Below, in pieces: positions 18,048 to 25,392 of a DNA stretch of 64,000 bases. Positions within the stretch are counted from its first letter, which is position 1; every line of letters begins with the position of its first letter. The notes under the pieces were generated by a model that was not told where the DNA came from, did not search any database, and saw only the letters and a list, made by a program, of their open reading frames with translations. Made by a program: the position numbers and the translations under genes. Source of the stretch: Bacillota bacterium (GTDB lineage: Bacteria > Bacillota > Clostridia > Lachnospirales > Lachnospiraceae); NCBI GenBank assembly GCA_023410575.1, contig JAEYPP010000057.1, positions 1-64,000 on the forward strand, read 5' to 3'.

Positions 18048-19505
18048 TTATAGGTTTTCCATCGCCTTACGCATACCATTTGCTTTTATATTATCAAGAT
18101 GTCCTGCTACACAATCAACTAATCCTGTAATTTTAGTTAAATCTTCACCAAAGAAATCTACGTTGCTTAAATATTTTTCTGTAAATTCTTTGCTTGATTT
18201 CGAGGAGTATTCTTTAAAGAATTCTAATACTTTCACATCATCTAATATTTTATATTCTTCTTGGCCTCTATGTCCAATTAATGCATTCTCTCTAATTTCA
18301 GTTCCAGTATAGAAGCTCATTAATGCTGCTATAGAAAATCCTAAATGCTTTGGAATTTCATTGAATTTCTCAACGTAACCCTTTAATGACGGCATACAGC
18401 GTGATTTCCATTTGGATACAGAATTTAAAGAGATACTTAATAACGCATGCTTAATAAATGGATTTTCAAAACGTTCAATTACGGCATTGGCAAACGCTTC
18501 ACACTCTTCTTTTGGTAGAGAAAGTGTTGGGATAATTTCATCAAAAACAGTGCTCATAAAGAACTTACGAACGGTTGGATCTTCCATAGATTCAAGAACA
18601 TAATCATTACCTGCAAGATAAGAAGCTAAAACAAAAGAAGTATGTGCACCATTTAAGATACGCACTTTTCTCTCTCTATAAGGCTTTTGATTGTCTGTAA
18701 AGATCACTGGAAGTCCTGCTTTATCGAGTGGTAACTCTGCCGATATATCTTTATCACTTTCAATAACCCAAAGAGCAAATAGTTCTCCTGTATCTAATAA
18801 GTTATCTTTGTATCCAAATTCTTCACACATCGCATCCACTTCATCTTTTGGATAACCTGTAACAATACGGTCAACTAATGTAGAACAGAATATACAAGCT
18901 TCATCTACCCATTTTTCAAAATCAGAACCTAAATTCCAAAGCTGTGCAAACTGGTGAACACATTTCTTTAATGCAGTACCATTATCTTCAATTAATTCAC
19001 ATGGAATCACAATGAAACCTTTATTAACATCACCATTAAAATGTCGATAACGGTAATACATGAATTTTGTTAATTTACCAGGATATGTTTTTGGAGGAGC
19101 AGGATACATTTTATCTGTTTCATCATAAACAATACCAGCTTCCGTTGTGTTAGATACAATAAAACGTAAACTTTCACACTTTGCATAATCTTCATATTTA
19201 GCAAAATCATTTAAAGTATCTACAGCATCGGATATACATGTAATGATACGATTAATTACTTTCGTCTCACCGTTCTCTTTACCACGTAAGGATAATGTAT
19301 ACTGACATTCCTGTTCATGGAACTTATTTAAATTACCAAATGCAATCGGTTTTACGATAACAACACTGCCGTCGAAAACACCTTTCTCATTTGCTACATC
19401 AATCATATAATCTACGAAACCACGAAGGAAATTACCTTCTCCAAACTGAAGAACTTTTACTGGTCTTTCCTTTGCTTTAGAAATAGACTTGTTAAGAATG
19501 TTCAT
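18048..19505 (-). CDS. uxaB: Tagaturonate reductase
   Basis: This 485-residue NADH-dependent reductase converts D-tagaturonate to D-altronate. The Rossmann segment VKVLQFGEGNFLRGFVDYMID and the mannitol-dehydrogenase-type core KVRILNGAHTSFV with the catalytic region KSRCMPSLKGY identify the UxaB branch of the polyol-specific long-chain dehydrogenases. It has an AAAGGAG site and is the first gene of the operon, with its promoter and a LacI-type operator about 200 nt upstream. Confidence 0.95.
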   Translation of the reverse strand: MNILNKSISKAKERPVKVLQFGEGNFLRGFVDYMIDVANEKGVFDGSVVIVKPIAFGNLNKFHEQECQYTLSLRGKENGETKVINRIITCISDAVDTLNDFAKYEDYAKCESLRFIVSNTTEAGIVYDETDKMYPAPPKTYPGKLTKFMYYRYRHFNGDVNKGFIVIPCELIEDNGTALKKCVHQFAQLWNLGSDFEKWVDEACIFCSTLVDRIVTGYPKDEVDAMCEEFGYKDNLLDTGELFALWVIESDKDISAELPLDKAGLPVIFTDNQKPYRERKVRILNGAHTSFVLASYLAGNDYVLESMEDPTVRKFFMSTVFDEIIPTLSLPKEECEAFANAVIERFENPFIKHALLSISLNSVSKWKSRCMPSLKGYVEKFNEIPKHLGFSIAALMSFYTGTEIRENALIGHRGQEEYKILDDVKVLEFFKEYSSKSSKEFTEKYLSNVDFFGEDLTKITGLVDCVAGHLDNIKANGMRKAMENL

Positions 19506-19684
19506 TACTATTTCTCCTTTTATCTGTCGCTAATCTTTATGAAAAGAGTAAAACTATGACTCAAAAACTTACATGCATCCCCTTTTATGTATCAACTTTA
19601 AGTACTCCAAAGTCTAATTCTTCTTACATAAAAATGAAACATATCTTCCATCTTCATTTAAAAAAGAAAGTACAAGAGAATTTA

Positions 19685-19700
19685 ATGTAAGCGTTTACAT
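19685..19700. promoter_or_regulatory. LacI-family operator at the uxaB promoter
   Basis: ATGTAAGCGTTTACAT is a 16 bp near-palindrome. On the minus strand it begins 5 nt after the uxaB -10 hexamer, covering the transcription start, which is a classical repression position. It shares the GTAAGCG half-site with the palindrome at 19870. Confidence 0.7.
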
Positions 19701-19705
19701 CAATG

Positions 19706-19734
19706 ATTTTAATCGTTTTTTCCTGTTATGTCAA
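19706..19734 (-). promoter_or_regulatory. Sigma-A-type promoter of uxaB-uxaA
   Basis: On the minus strand TTGACA and TAAAAT are separated by 17 bp, about 200 nt before uxaB. The adjoining operator implies control by the divergent LacI regulator. Confidence 0.75.
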
Positions 19735-19767
19735 TGCTTTTTCAATGATTTTTGAAATATAGAAATA

Positions 19768-19796
19768 TTGACAAAAATAGAACATATATCTTTATA
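19768..19796 (+). promoter_or_regulatory. Promoter of the LacI-family regulator gene
   Basis: TTGACA and TTTATA with a 17 bp spacer, oriented toward the regulator gene at 19934. The second operator (19870) lies downstream of the expected start, so binding there would block elongation and give autoregulation. Confidence 0.6.
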
Positions 19797-19869
19797 TAAT
19801 TTACTCTTGTAAGCTCGTTTTAAGTATAGTATAATTATTGTTGCTAGATATAAAAATGTGCTCATATTC

Positions 19870-19883
19870 TGTAAGCGCTTACA
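19870..19883. promoter_or_regulatory. LacI-family operator in the regulator leader
   Basis: TGTAAGCGCTTACA is a perfect 14 bp palindrome with the central CG typical of LacI/GalR operators (and close to CcpA cre sites). It lies 50 nt before the regulator start codon. A half-site GTACTTAC follows at about 19900. Confidence 0.75.
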
Positions 19884-19933
19884 CTTCGATTTAATAAAAG
19901 TACTTACACTTTTTTCAAGAAGGAGTAAATAAT

Positions 19934-20935
19934 ATGAATATTTATGACGTATCTCAAAAGGCAGGCGTTTCAATTGCTACGGTATCTCGTGTCATTAATG
20001 GAAATCAAAATGTCAGTGAGAAAACAAAGCAAAAAGTACTTGATGTTATGAAGGAAATCGGCTATACCCCTAACGTGTTTGCTCGTGGTCTAGGATTGAA
20101 TACGATGAAAACAATTGGCATAATGTGTGCGGACTCTTCCGATATATTTTTAGCTAACGCCGTATACTATTTAGAACAGAATTTACGTAAAAATGGATAT
20201 GACTCATTTTTATGTTGTACTGGTTATGATTTACATACAAAGCAGAATTACCTAAAATTACTCTTGAGCAAACGTGTTGATGCAATCGTAATGGTAGGTT
20301 CTAATTTCTTGGAACAAAACAAAAAAGATAACGCTTATATTTTAGAAGCAGCCGAGGAAGTTCCAATTATGCTAATCAATGGATATATCAATCATCCACG
20401 TATATACTGTATTCTTGGCGATGATCATCAAGCTGTTTTCGACAGCGTGAATCGATTACTTGCTCAAGGAAGACAACGAATTCTGTATTTGTATAATACC
20501 AGAACATTCTCAAGCATGAATAAATTTAGTGGATATAAGGCAGCACTTGCTGCAAATAATATACCGCTTTGTGAGGATCTAATACAAATGTGTCCTAATA
20601 CAATTACTGATGTCAAAAATTTATTAACATCTTTAGCTGCGAAAGGTTTAAAATATGATGCAGTTGTTGCAACCGAAGATTTACTGGCTATTGGTGCCGT
20701 AAAATATATTAAAAAGGCTGGTATCAGTATACCTAAAGAATGTAGTGTCATCGGGTATAACAACTCTATACTCGCTACTTGTTGTGACCCTGAACTAACT
20801 TCAATTGATAATCATATTGAACCTCTTTGTGTTAGTACTATCACATCCTTAATGCGTGTGTTGTCTGGCCAAGAAGTACCTAATAGAACAACAATTTCAA
20901 ATGACTTGTTTATTAGGGAGACTACTGATTTTTAA
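19934..20935 (+). CDS. LacI/GalR-family transcriptional repressor of the uronate genes
   Basis: The 333-residue repressor has the standard N-terminal helix-turn-helix MNIYDVSQKAGVSIATVSRV with hinge NVFARGLGLNTMKTIGI, then a periplasmic-binding-like effector domain (TRTFSSMNKFSGYKAA, DAVVATEDLLAIGAVKYIKK, CSVIGYNNSILATCCDPELT). It is divergent from uxaB and 180 nt upstream of uxaC. Two LacI-type palindromes lie between it and uxaB. The likely effector is an intermediate of galacturonate breakdown, as for UxaR/KdgR-type regulators; that is inferred from position. The ribosome site is AAGGAG. Confidence 0.9.
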   Translation: MNIYDVSQKAGVSIATVSRVINGNQNVSEKTKQKVLDVMKEIGYTPNVFARGLGLNTMKTIGIMCADSSDIFLANAVYYLEQNLRKNGYDSFLCCTGYDLHTKQNYLKLLLSKRVDAIVMVGSNFLEQNKKDNAYILEAAEEVPIMLINGYINHPRIYCILGDDHQAVFDSVNRLLAQGRQRILYLYNTRTFSSMNKFSGYKAALAANNIPLCEDLIQMCPNTITDVKNLLTSLAAKGLKYDAVVATEDLLAIGAVKYIKKAGISIPKECSVIGYNNSILATCCDPELTSIDNHIEPLCVSTITSLMRVLSGQEVPNRTTISNDLFIRETTDF

Positions 20936-20945
20936 GTAGTTTCTC

Positions 20946-21057
20946 ACATAATAAGGGATTCTTCTGAATTTCCTTATTATGCAAAATTGCTCCGTAAGGA
21001 AGCGCACTACGCTATGCTACGGCGCGCAACAAAAGCTGCGCTTGCAAAGTGTTGCTC
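20946..21057 (+). repeat. Palindromic insert upstream of uxaC
   Basis: The gap between the LacI gene and uxaC holds CATAATAAGG / CCTTATTATG (20946-20977, likely a terminator). A GC-rich block, CTACGCTATGCTACGGCGCGC, echoes in inverse the GCGCGCCGTAG of family B. A bulged hairpin in which AACAAAAG..AGTGT pairs with ACACTTTTGTT continues to about 21085, close to the uxaC ribosome site. It may attenuate uxaC or be a decayed repeat. Confidence 0.45.
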
Positions 21058-21117
21058 GTGAGAGTTTGGCAAGCACACTTTTGTTCATATAAATTTACTA
21101 ATCAAGGAGACTTACTT

Positions 21118-22518
21118 ATGAAACCATTTATGGACAAAGATTTCTTATTATCTAACGAAACTGCAAAAATCTTATATCATGATTATGCAGCAAAAATGCC
21201 AATTATCGATTACCACTGTCACATTAATCCACAGGAAATCGCCCAAGATCGTCGTTTTGACACAATTACTCAAGTTTGGTTAGGTGGTGACCATTATAAA
21301 TGGCGACAGATGCGTTCCAATGGCATTGAAGAAAATTTCGTTACGGGAGATGCTTCTGATTTCGATAAATTCCAAAAATGGGCTGAAACTGTACAAAAAG
21401 CAATTGGAAATCCACTTTATCACTGGAGCCATCTAGAATTACAAAGATATTTTAATTACTATGGTACTCTTAGTGCTAAAAATGCAAAAGATGTATTTGA
21501 ACTATGTAATGACAAATTAAAGGAATCAGATATGAGCGTTCGTGGTTTAATCAAACAATCCAATGTTGAGACGATTTGTACAACCGATGACCCAATTGAT
21601 TCCCTAGAGTGGCATAAAAAAATTGCGGAAGATAAATCTTTTAATGTTAAGGTTTTACCAGCCTTAAGACCAGATAAAGCGATGAATATTGAAAAGCCAG
21701 AGTTTGTTGACTATCTTGCGAAATTATCCAAAGTAAGCGGTGTTACAATTAAAACCTTTGAAGATTTAAAAGAAGCATTAAAAGTACGTTTAGCTTTCTT
21801 TGATTCTATGGGTTGTAAGGTTTCTGACCATGCATTGAACTATGTAATGTATCGACCAGCAACAGATGAGCAGATTGAATCTATCTTCGCTAAGAGATTG
21901 AATGGAGAAGAAATTACGGTAACAGAAGAATTACAGTTTAAAACTGCCTTCATGATATTTATGGGAAGAGAATATCATAGACTTAATTGGGTTATGCAGT
22001 TACATTATGGAACCAAACGTGACAACAACGTACTCCGTTACAATCAGTTAGGTGCTGATACTGGATTCGATTGTATTAATACAGAAAGCTCTTCTGCTGA
22101 ATTGGCTAATTTCTTAAATGCACTAAATTCCACCGATCAGCTACCTAAGACAATTATCTATTCCTTAAATCCAACTGACAATGCTGCCATTGGTACAATC
22201 TTAGGCTGTTTCCAAGATGCTACTACTGTCGGTAAGATTCAGCAAGGATCTGCATGGTGGTTTAATGATAATAAGACTGGTATGCAAGAGCAGATGATTT
22301 CTTTAGCTAATTTAGGATTACTTGCGAACTTTGTCGGTATGTTAACCGACTCAAGAAGTTTCTTATCTTATACACGTCACGAATATTTCCGTCGTATTCT
22401 CTGTGATTTAATTGGAACATGGGTAGAAAACGGTGAATATCCAAACGATATAGAATTTTTAGGGCAGATGGTTCAAGACATCTCCTACAACAATACAAAA
22501 CGTTATTTCGGTTTCTAA
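21118..22518 (+). CDS. uxaC: Glucuronate/galacturonate isomerase
   Basis: This 466-residue uronate isomerase converts D-galacturonate to D-tagaturonate (and D-glucuronate to D-fructuronate). The amidohydrolase-like fold shows IIDYHCHINPQEIAQDRRFD with the HxH pair, the TTDDPIDSLEWHKKI segment, and QLHYGTKRDNN plus FVGMLTDSRSFLSYTRHEYF at the C-terminal half. The start at 21118 follows a CAAGGAG site; earlier in-frame codons lie in repeat-like DNA. It is oriented away from uxaBA but next to the same regulator. A family A repeat begins 10 nt after its stop. Confidence 0.96.
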   Translation: MKPFMDKDFLLSNETAKILYHDYAAKMPIIDYHCHINPQEIAQDRRFDTITQVWLGGDHYKWRQMRSNGIEENFVTGDASDFDKFQKWAETVQKAIGNPLYHWSHLELQRYFNYYGTLSAKNAKDVFELCNDKLKESDMSVRGLIKQSNVETICTTDDPIDSLEWHKKIAEDKSFNVKVLPALRPDKAMNIEKPEFVDYLAKLSKVSGVTIKTFEDLKEALKVRLAFFDSMGCKVSDHALNYVMYRPATDEQIESIFAKRLNGEEITVTEELQFKTAFMIFMGREYHRLNWVMQLHYGTKRDNNVLRYNQLGADTGFDCINTESSSAELANFLNALNSTDQLPKTIIYSLNPTDNAAIGTILGCFQDATTVGKIQQGSAWWFNDNKTGMQEQMISLANLGLLANFVGMLTDSRSFLSYTRHEYFRRILCDLIGTWVENGEYPNDIEFLGQMVQDISYNNTKRYFGF

Positions 22519-22527
22519 CTATTATAT

Positions 22528-22710
22528 GACGTCATTTTGCACAAAGAAATGTTATGAACATGGGATGATAAACATATTCATTCGCAACACGCTCTCGCTT
22601 GAATGAAGTTCGTAGCGGTACATAAGGGCCTAAAATACAGGCCCTAAGTACCGACGACTTCATAACAGTATGCTCATGAATTATGTTTGTCATCCCATGT
22701 TCTATTTTAT
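22528..22710. repeat. Family A palindromic repeat, copy 3 (right end missing)
   Basis: This copy has GACGTCATTTTGCAC, ATGGGATGATAAACAT, the TGAAGTTCGTAGCGGTAC arm, the GGGCCTAAAATACAGGCCC apex and the returning TTTGTCATCCCAT. The outer terminal inverted repeats are lost on both sides. It starts 10 nt after the uxaC stop codon. Confidence 0.8.
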
Positions 22711-22750
22711 GCTTAATAACAGTTTTGATTTTTTTTCTTTACTACTTTTC

Positions 22751-23308
22751 TCACTGGTTTACTATAATATCAGCTGATACAAGTTTATTATATTTAGGGC
22801 CATCAGCTTCATCTAACGAACATGCAATCATTGTAGATATTTCATATTTTCCTATTGGAAGAATTAGTTCTTTTTCAGAATAAAAATTTTTATAAAAATC
22901 GGCATTAGGATCTTCGGCTGACCAACCTCCAGATTTTGCATAATCAAATCTAACTATTTCCCCTTTTTCCAATGTAGTTGTCTTTAATATAGTCCAAGCG
23001 TTATATTCTCCGTCAAAGTATTTATCATCTTTTATAGAAAAACCCACAAGTGGGTCTGCGCTATATACTGTTATACTGTCTTCTTCACCGATATATTCAA
23101 GAGTTGCGTAGCACTTAATGACTTGATCCTGAGTATACGTATTCTTGTCTATATACATTTTTAGTTCAAATATATCATCCTTTGTACTTACAGCAATATC
23201 TGATGACTTTTCCTTCTCTTTTTCGTTAACCTTATTTCCACAAGCAGTAAAAGTAAGTATAGTAATACAAAAGATAAGGCTTATAAGAACGTTTACTATT
23301 TTATTCAT
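22751..23308 (-). CDS. Putative lipoprotein of unknown function
   Basis: The 185-residue protein has a signal peptide (MNKIVNVLISLIFCITILTF) and lipobox TAC-G with Cys at about residue 23, then a short charged linker (NEKEKEKSS). The mature domain, FELKMYIDKNTYTQDQVIKC and LPIGKYEISTMIACS, looks like an immunoglobulin-like beta sandwich of the kind seen in many clostridial lipoproteins. A GGAGGGG site decides the start at 23308; the upstream ATG at 23344 lacks one. It stands alone between uxaC and pyrB on the opposite strand. Its role is unknown. Confidence 0.75.
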   Translation of the reverse strand: MNKIVNVLISLIFCITILTFTACGNKVNEKEKEKSSDIAVSTKDDIFELKMYIDKNTYTQDQVIKCYATLEYIGEEDSITVYSADPLVGFSIKDDKYFDGEYNAWTILKTTTLEKGEIVRFDYAKSGGWSAEDPNADFYKNFYSEKELILPIGKYEISTMIACSLDEADGPKYNKLVSADIIVNQ

Positions 23309-23475
23309 AGCACCCCTCCAAACAGAGCTTATATTATAATTCAATATACGCTTATAGAAACAGCCGCAAATTTAATATATGGTAATATTATACTACTCTG
23401 CATGTATTGCTACAAGAATTCTTTTAAACAGATCTGTGAGTTTATCAAGTTTTGTTTATATATAAAAAAATTTAC

Positions 23476-23504
23476 TTGTATTTTCTCTCCGAATATAGTA
23501 AGAT
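23476..23504 (+). promoter_or_regulatory. Promoter of pyrBI
   Basis: TTGTAT and TAAGAT with a 17 bp spacer, ending 30 nt before the pyrB start. The short leader leaves no room for a PyrR attenuator. Confidence 0.55.
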
Positions 23505-23534
23505 ATGTAGTTGAAAAAACATTGGAGGTGCTTA

Positions 23535-24452
23535 ATGAAACACGTTATCAGTCCCCTAGATTTATCGATTACAGAACTCGCCGAGGTGCTTGATTTAGCG
23601 GATCAAATTATTGAAAATCCAAAGCTTTACTCGGAATGTTGTCACGGTAAGAAACTCGCTACTCTCTTTTATGAGCCTAGCACTAGAACAAGACTAAGTT
23701 TTGAAGCCGCCATGCTGAATCTTGGAGGTAATGTATTAGGTTTTTCTTCTGCTGATTCTTCTTCAGCTGCGAAGGGTGAAAGCGTTGCTGATACCATTCG
23801 TGTTGTTTCTAGTTATGCCGATATTTGTGCTATGCGTCATCCGAAGGAAGGTGCTCCTTATGTCGCTTCTACTTTCTCTTCTATTCCGGTAATTAATGCC
23901 GGTGATGGTGGTCATAATCATCCGACTCAAACTCTCACAGATTTATTAACAATAAAAAAATTAAAAGGGCGTTTAGATAACTTAACAATTGGCTTTTGTG
24001 GTGATTTAAAATTCGGTCGTACCGTTCACTCATTAATCAATGCTATGGTTCGTTATCCAAACGTCAAATTTGTGCTTATTTCTCCTGAAGAGTTAAAAAT
24101 TCCAGCTTATTTACGTGAAGAAGTATTGGATGCGAACAACATCGATTACCAGGAAGTAAAAAAACTTGACGATGTGATGCCTGAACTTGATATGCTTTAC
24201 ATGACTAGAGTACAGAAAGAACGATTCTTTAACGAAGAGGATTACATACGATTAAAGGATAGCTTTATCTTAGATTTACAAAAACTCGAGAATGCAAAAC
24301 CTGATATGTTAATCTTACATCCACTTCCTCGAGTTAATGAGATTGCACCTGAAGTAGACAATGACCCTCGAGCAGTTTACTTTAAGCAAGCGGAATTTGG
24401 AGTATATGTACGAATGGCTCTTATTATGAAACTTCTTAATATTACTGTATAG
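23535..24452 (+). CDS. pyrB: Aspartate carbamoyltransferase, catalytic subunit
   Basis: This 305-residue subunit joins carbamoyl phosphate and aspartate in pyrimidine synthesis. The phosphate-binding loop FYEPSTRTRLSFE, SSSAAKGES with the active-site Ser/Lys of the 80s loop, HPTQTLTDLLT, TRVQKERF and the carbamoyl-binding LHPLPRVNEI are all present. GGAGGTG lies before ATG 23535, which removes eight residues from the longer reading. The regulatory subunit gene follows by 14 nt, the class B (PyrB-PyrI) arrangement. Confidence 0.97.
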   Translation: MKHVISPLDLSITELAEVLDLADQIIENPKLYSECCHGKKLATLFYEPSTRTRLSFEAAMLNLGGNVLGFSSADSSSAAKGESVADTIRVVSSYADICAMRHPKEGAPYVASTFSSIPVINAGDGGHNHPTQTLTDLLTIKKLKGRLDNLTIGFCGDLKFGRTVHSLINAMVRYPNVKFVLISPEELKIPAYLREEVLDANNIDYQEVKKLDDVMPELDMLYMTRVQKERFFNEEDYIRLKDSFILDLQKLENAKPDMLILHPLPRVNEIAPEVDNDPRAVYFKQAEFGVYVRMALIMKLLNITV

Positions 24453-24466
24453 AAAGGAGACCGACT

Positions 24467-24892
24467 ATGTTAAATATTGGTGGACTTAACCAAGGTGTTG
24501 TTATCGACCACATTGTTGCTGGTGGTGCTATGAAGATCTATGAGTATCTCCAATTAGAAAAACTAGATTGTAGTGTTGCCATAATAAAAAATGTCCGAAG
24601 TAATAAGATGGGCAAAAAAGATATTATCAAAATCGAAGGACCAATTATGGTTGACCTAGATATGATTGGTGTTTTAGATCCTAGCTTAACAATTAATATC
24701 ATTGAGGATGGTGAGATTGTTGAGAAGCGTCACTTAAATCTGCCTGAATCAGTTACAGGAATTATTCTTTGCAAGAACCCTAGATGTATTACTTCGATTG
24801 AACAAGGACTTCCACATCGATTTAAACTTACGGATCATGCAAAGGGAGTTTACCGCTGTATCTATTGCGAACAAGCATTTAAAAGACCATAG
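24467..24892 (+). CDS. pyrI: Aspartate carbamoyltransferase, regulatory subunit
   Basis: The 141-residue PyrI binds nucleotide effectors and holds the catalytic trimers together. The N-terminal allosteric domain starts LNIGGLNQGVVIDHIVAG, and the C-terminal zinc domain has the Cys set CKNPRC...CIYC. The length is slightly under the 150 residues usual in enterics but normal for clostridia. It has an AAAGGAG site 14 nt after pyrB. A family A repeat starts 3 nt after the stop, followed by a strong terminator. Confidence 0.96.
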   Translation: MLNIGGLNQGVVIDHIVAGGAMKIYEYLQLEKLDCSVAIIKNVRSNKMGKKDIIKIEGPIMVDLDMIGVLDPSLTINIIEDGEIVEKRHLNLPESVTGIILCKNPRCITSIEQGLPHRFKLTDHAKGVYRCIYCEQAFKRP

Positions 24893-24895
24893 TAT

Positions 24896-25101
24896 GACAT
24901 CATTTTGCACAAGGAAATGTTAGGAGTATGGGATGACAAACATAATTTATACGCAACACGCTTTCGCTTGAATGAAGTTCGTAACGGTACGTAAGGGCGT
25001 AAAATACACGCCCTAAGTACCGACGACTTCATAACAGTATGCTTCTAAATTATGTTTGTCATCCCATCTTTAGCAAGTCTATTTCTGTGCAAAATAACGT
25101 C
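24896..25101. repeat. Family A palindromic repeat, copy 4
   Basis: The copy runs from GACATCATTTTGCAC to GTGCAAAATAACGTC with all inner tiers, but lacks the outermost GATTCAGGTGTC arms. The apex reads AAGGGCGT...ACGCCCTA where other copies read AAGGGCCT...AGGCCCTA, a double change that keeps the pairing. It begins 3 nt after the pyrI stop. Confidence 0.85.
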
Positions 25102-25190
25102 ACATTGTAAAAAGTGTTTTGCTTGCAAAACACACGCGCCAAGCGTGGTCGCGTATGCGACATCTTCCTATCGCGCTTGTGTGCATCATA

Positions 25191-25261
25191 GCGTCCTTCC
25201 TTTTGGACGCTTTTGTTATGTAATAGGGAAACTCGAAGAACTTTCCTATTACATAACAAAA
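25191..25261. terminator. pyrBI terminator and an adjoining bidirectional hairpin
   Basis: GCGTCC pairs with GGACGC (25191-25210) and is followed by TTTTGTT: an intrinsic terminator on the plus strand. The T-run is also the left arm of a second hairpin, TTTTGTTATGTAATAGG with CCTATTACATAACAAAA (25211-25261), which reads the same from both sides. Upstream, GTGTTTTGC/GCAAAACAC (about 25110-25129) forms a third hairpin. Confidence 0.75.
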
Positions 25262-25360
25262 AGAACTCCATGATATACTTTCTTCGGCGCGCTACGCTCA
25301 CAAGCCCACGAAGGGCACGTGGGACTTGTAAGGCCTACGAAAATATATCATGGAGTTCTT
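25261..25360 (-). repeat. Family B palindromic repeat, copy 4 (inverted)
   Basis: The core is in inverse orientation (CGGCGCGCTACGCTCACAAG, CCCACG..CGTGGG, CTTGTAAGGCC). It is enclosed by 17 bp arms AAGAACTCCATGATATA / TATATCATGGAGTTCTT that are unique to this copy. It lies between the convergent pyrI and fhs genes. Confidence 0.8.
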
Positions 25361-25392
25361 TCTTATAAAGGTTTTCTACATGAAAATCACTA

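Noticed and set aside
21049..21117. Extended N-terminus of UxaC
   Set aside because: The 23 extra codons lie in repeat-like DNA, while ATG 21118 has a good ribosome site and matches the family start.
228..25101. CRISPR array or integron-like sites
   Set aside because: Family A and B copies are scattered over tens of kb, with no regular short spacers and no cas or integrase gene.
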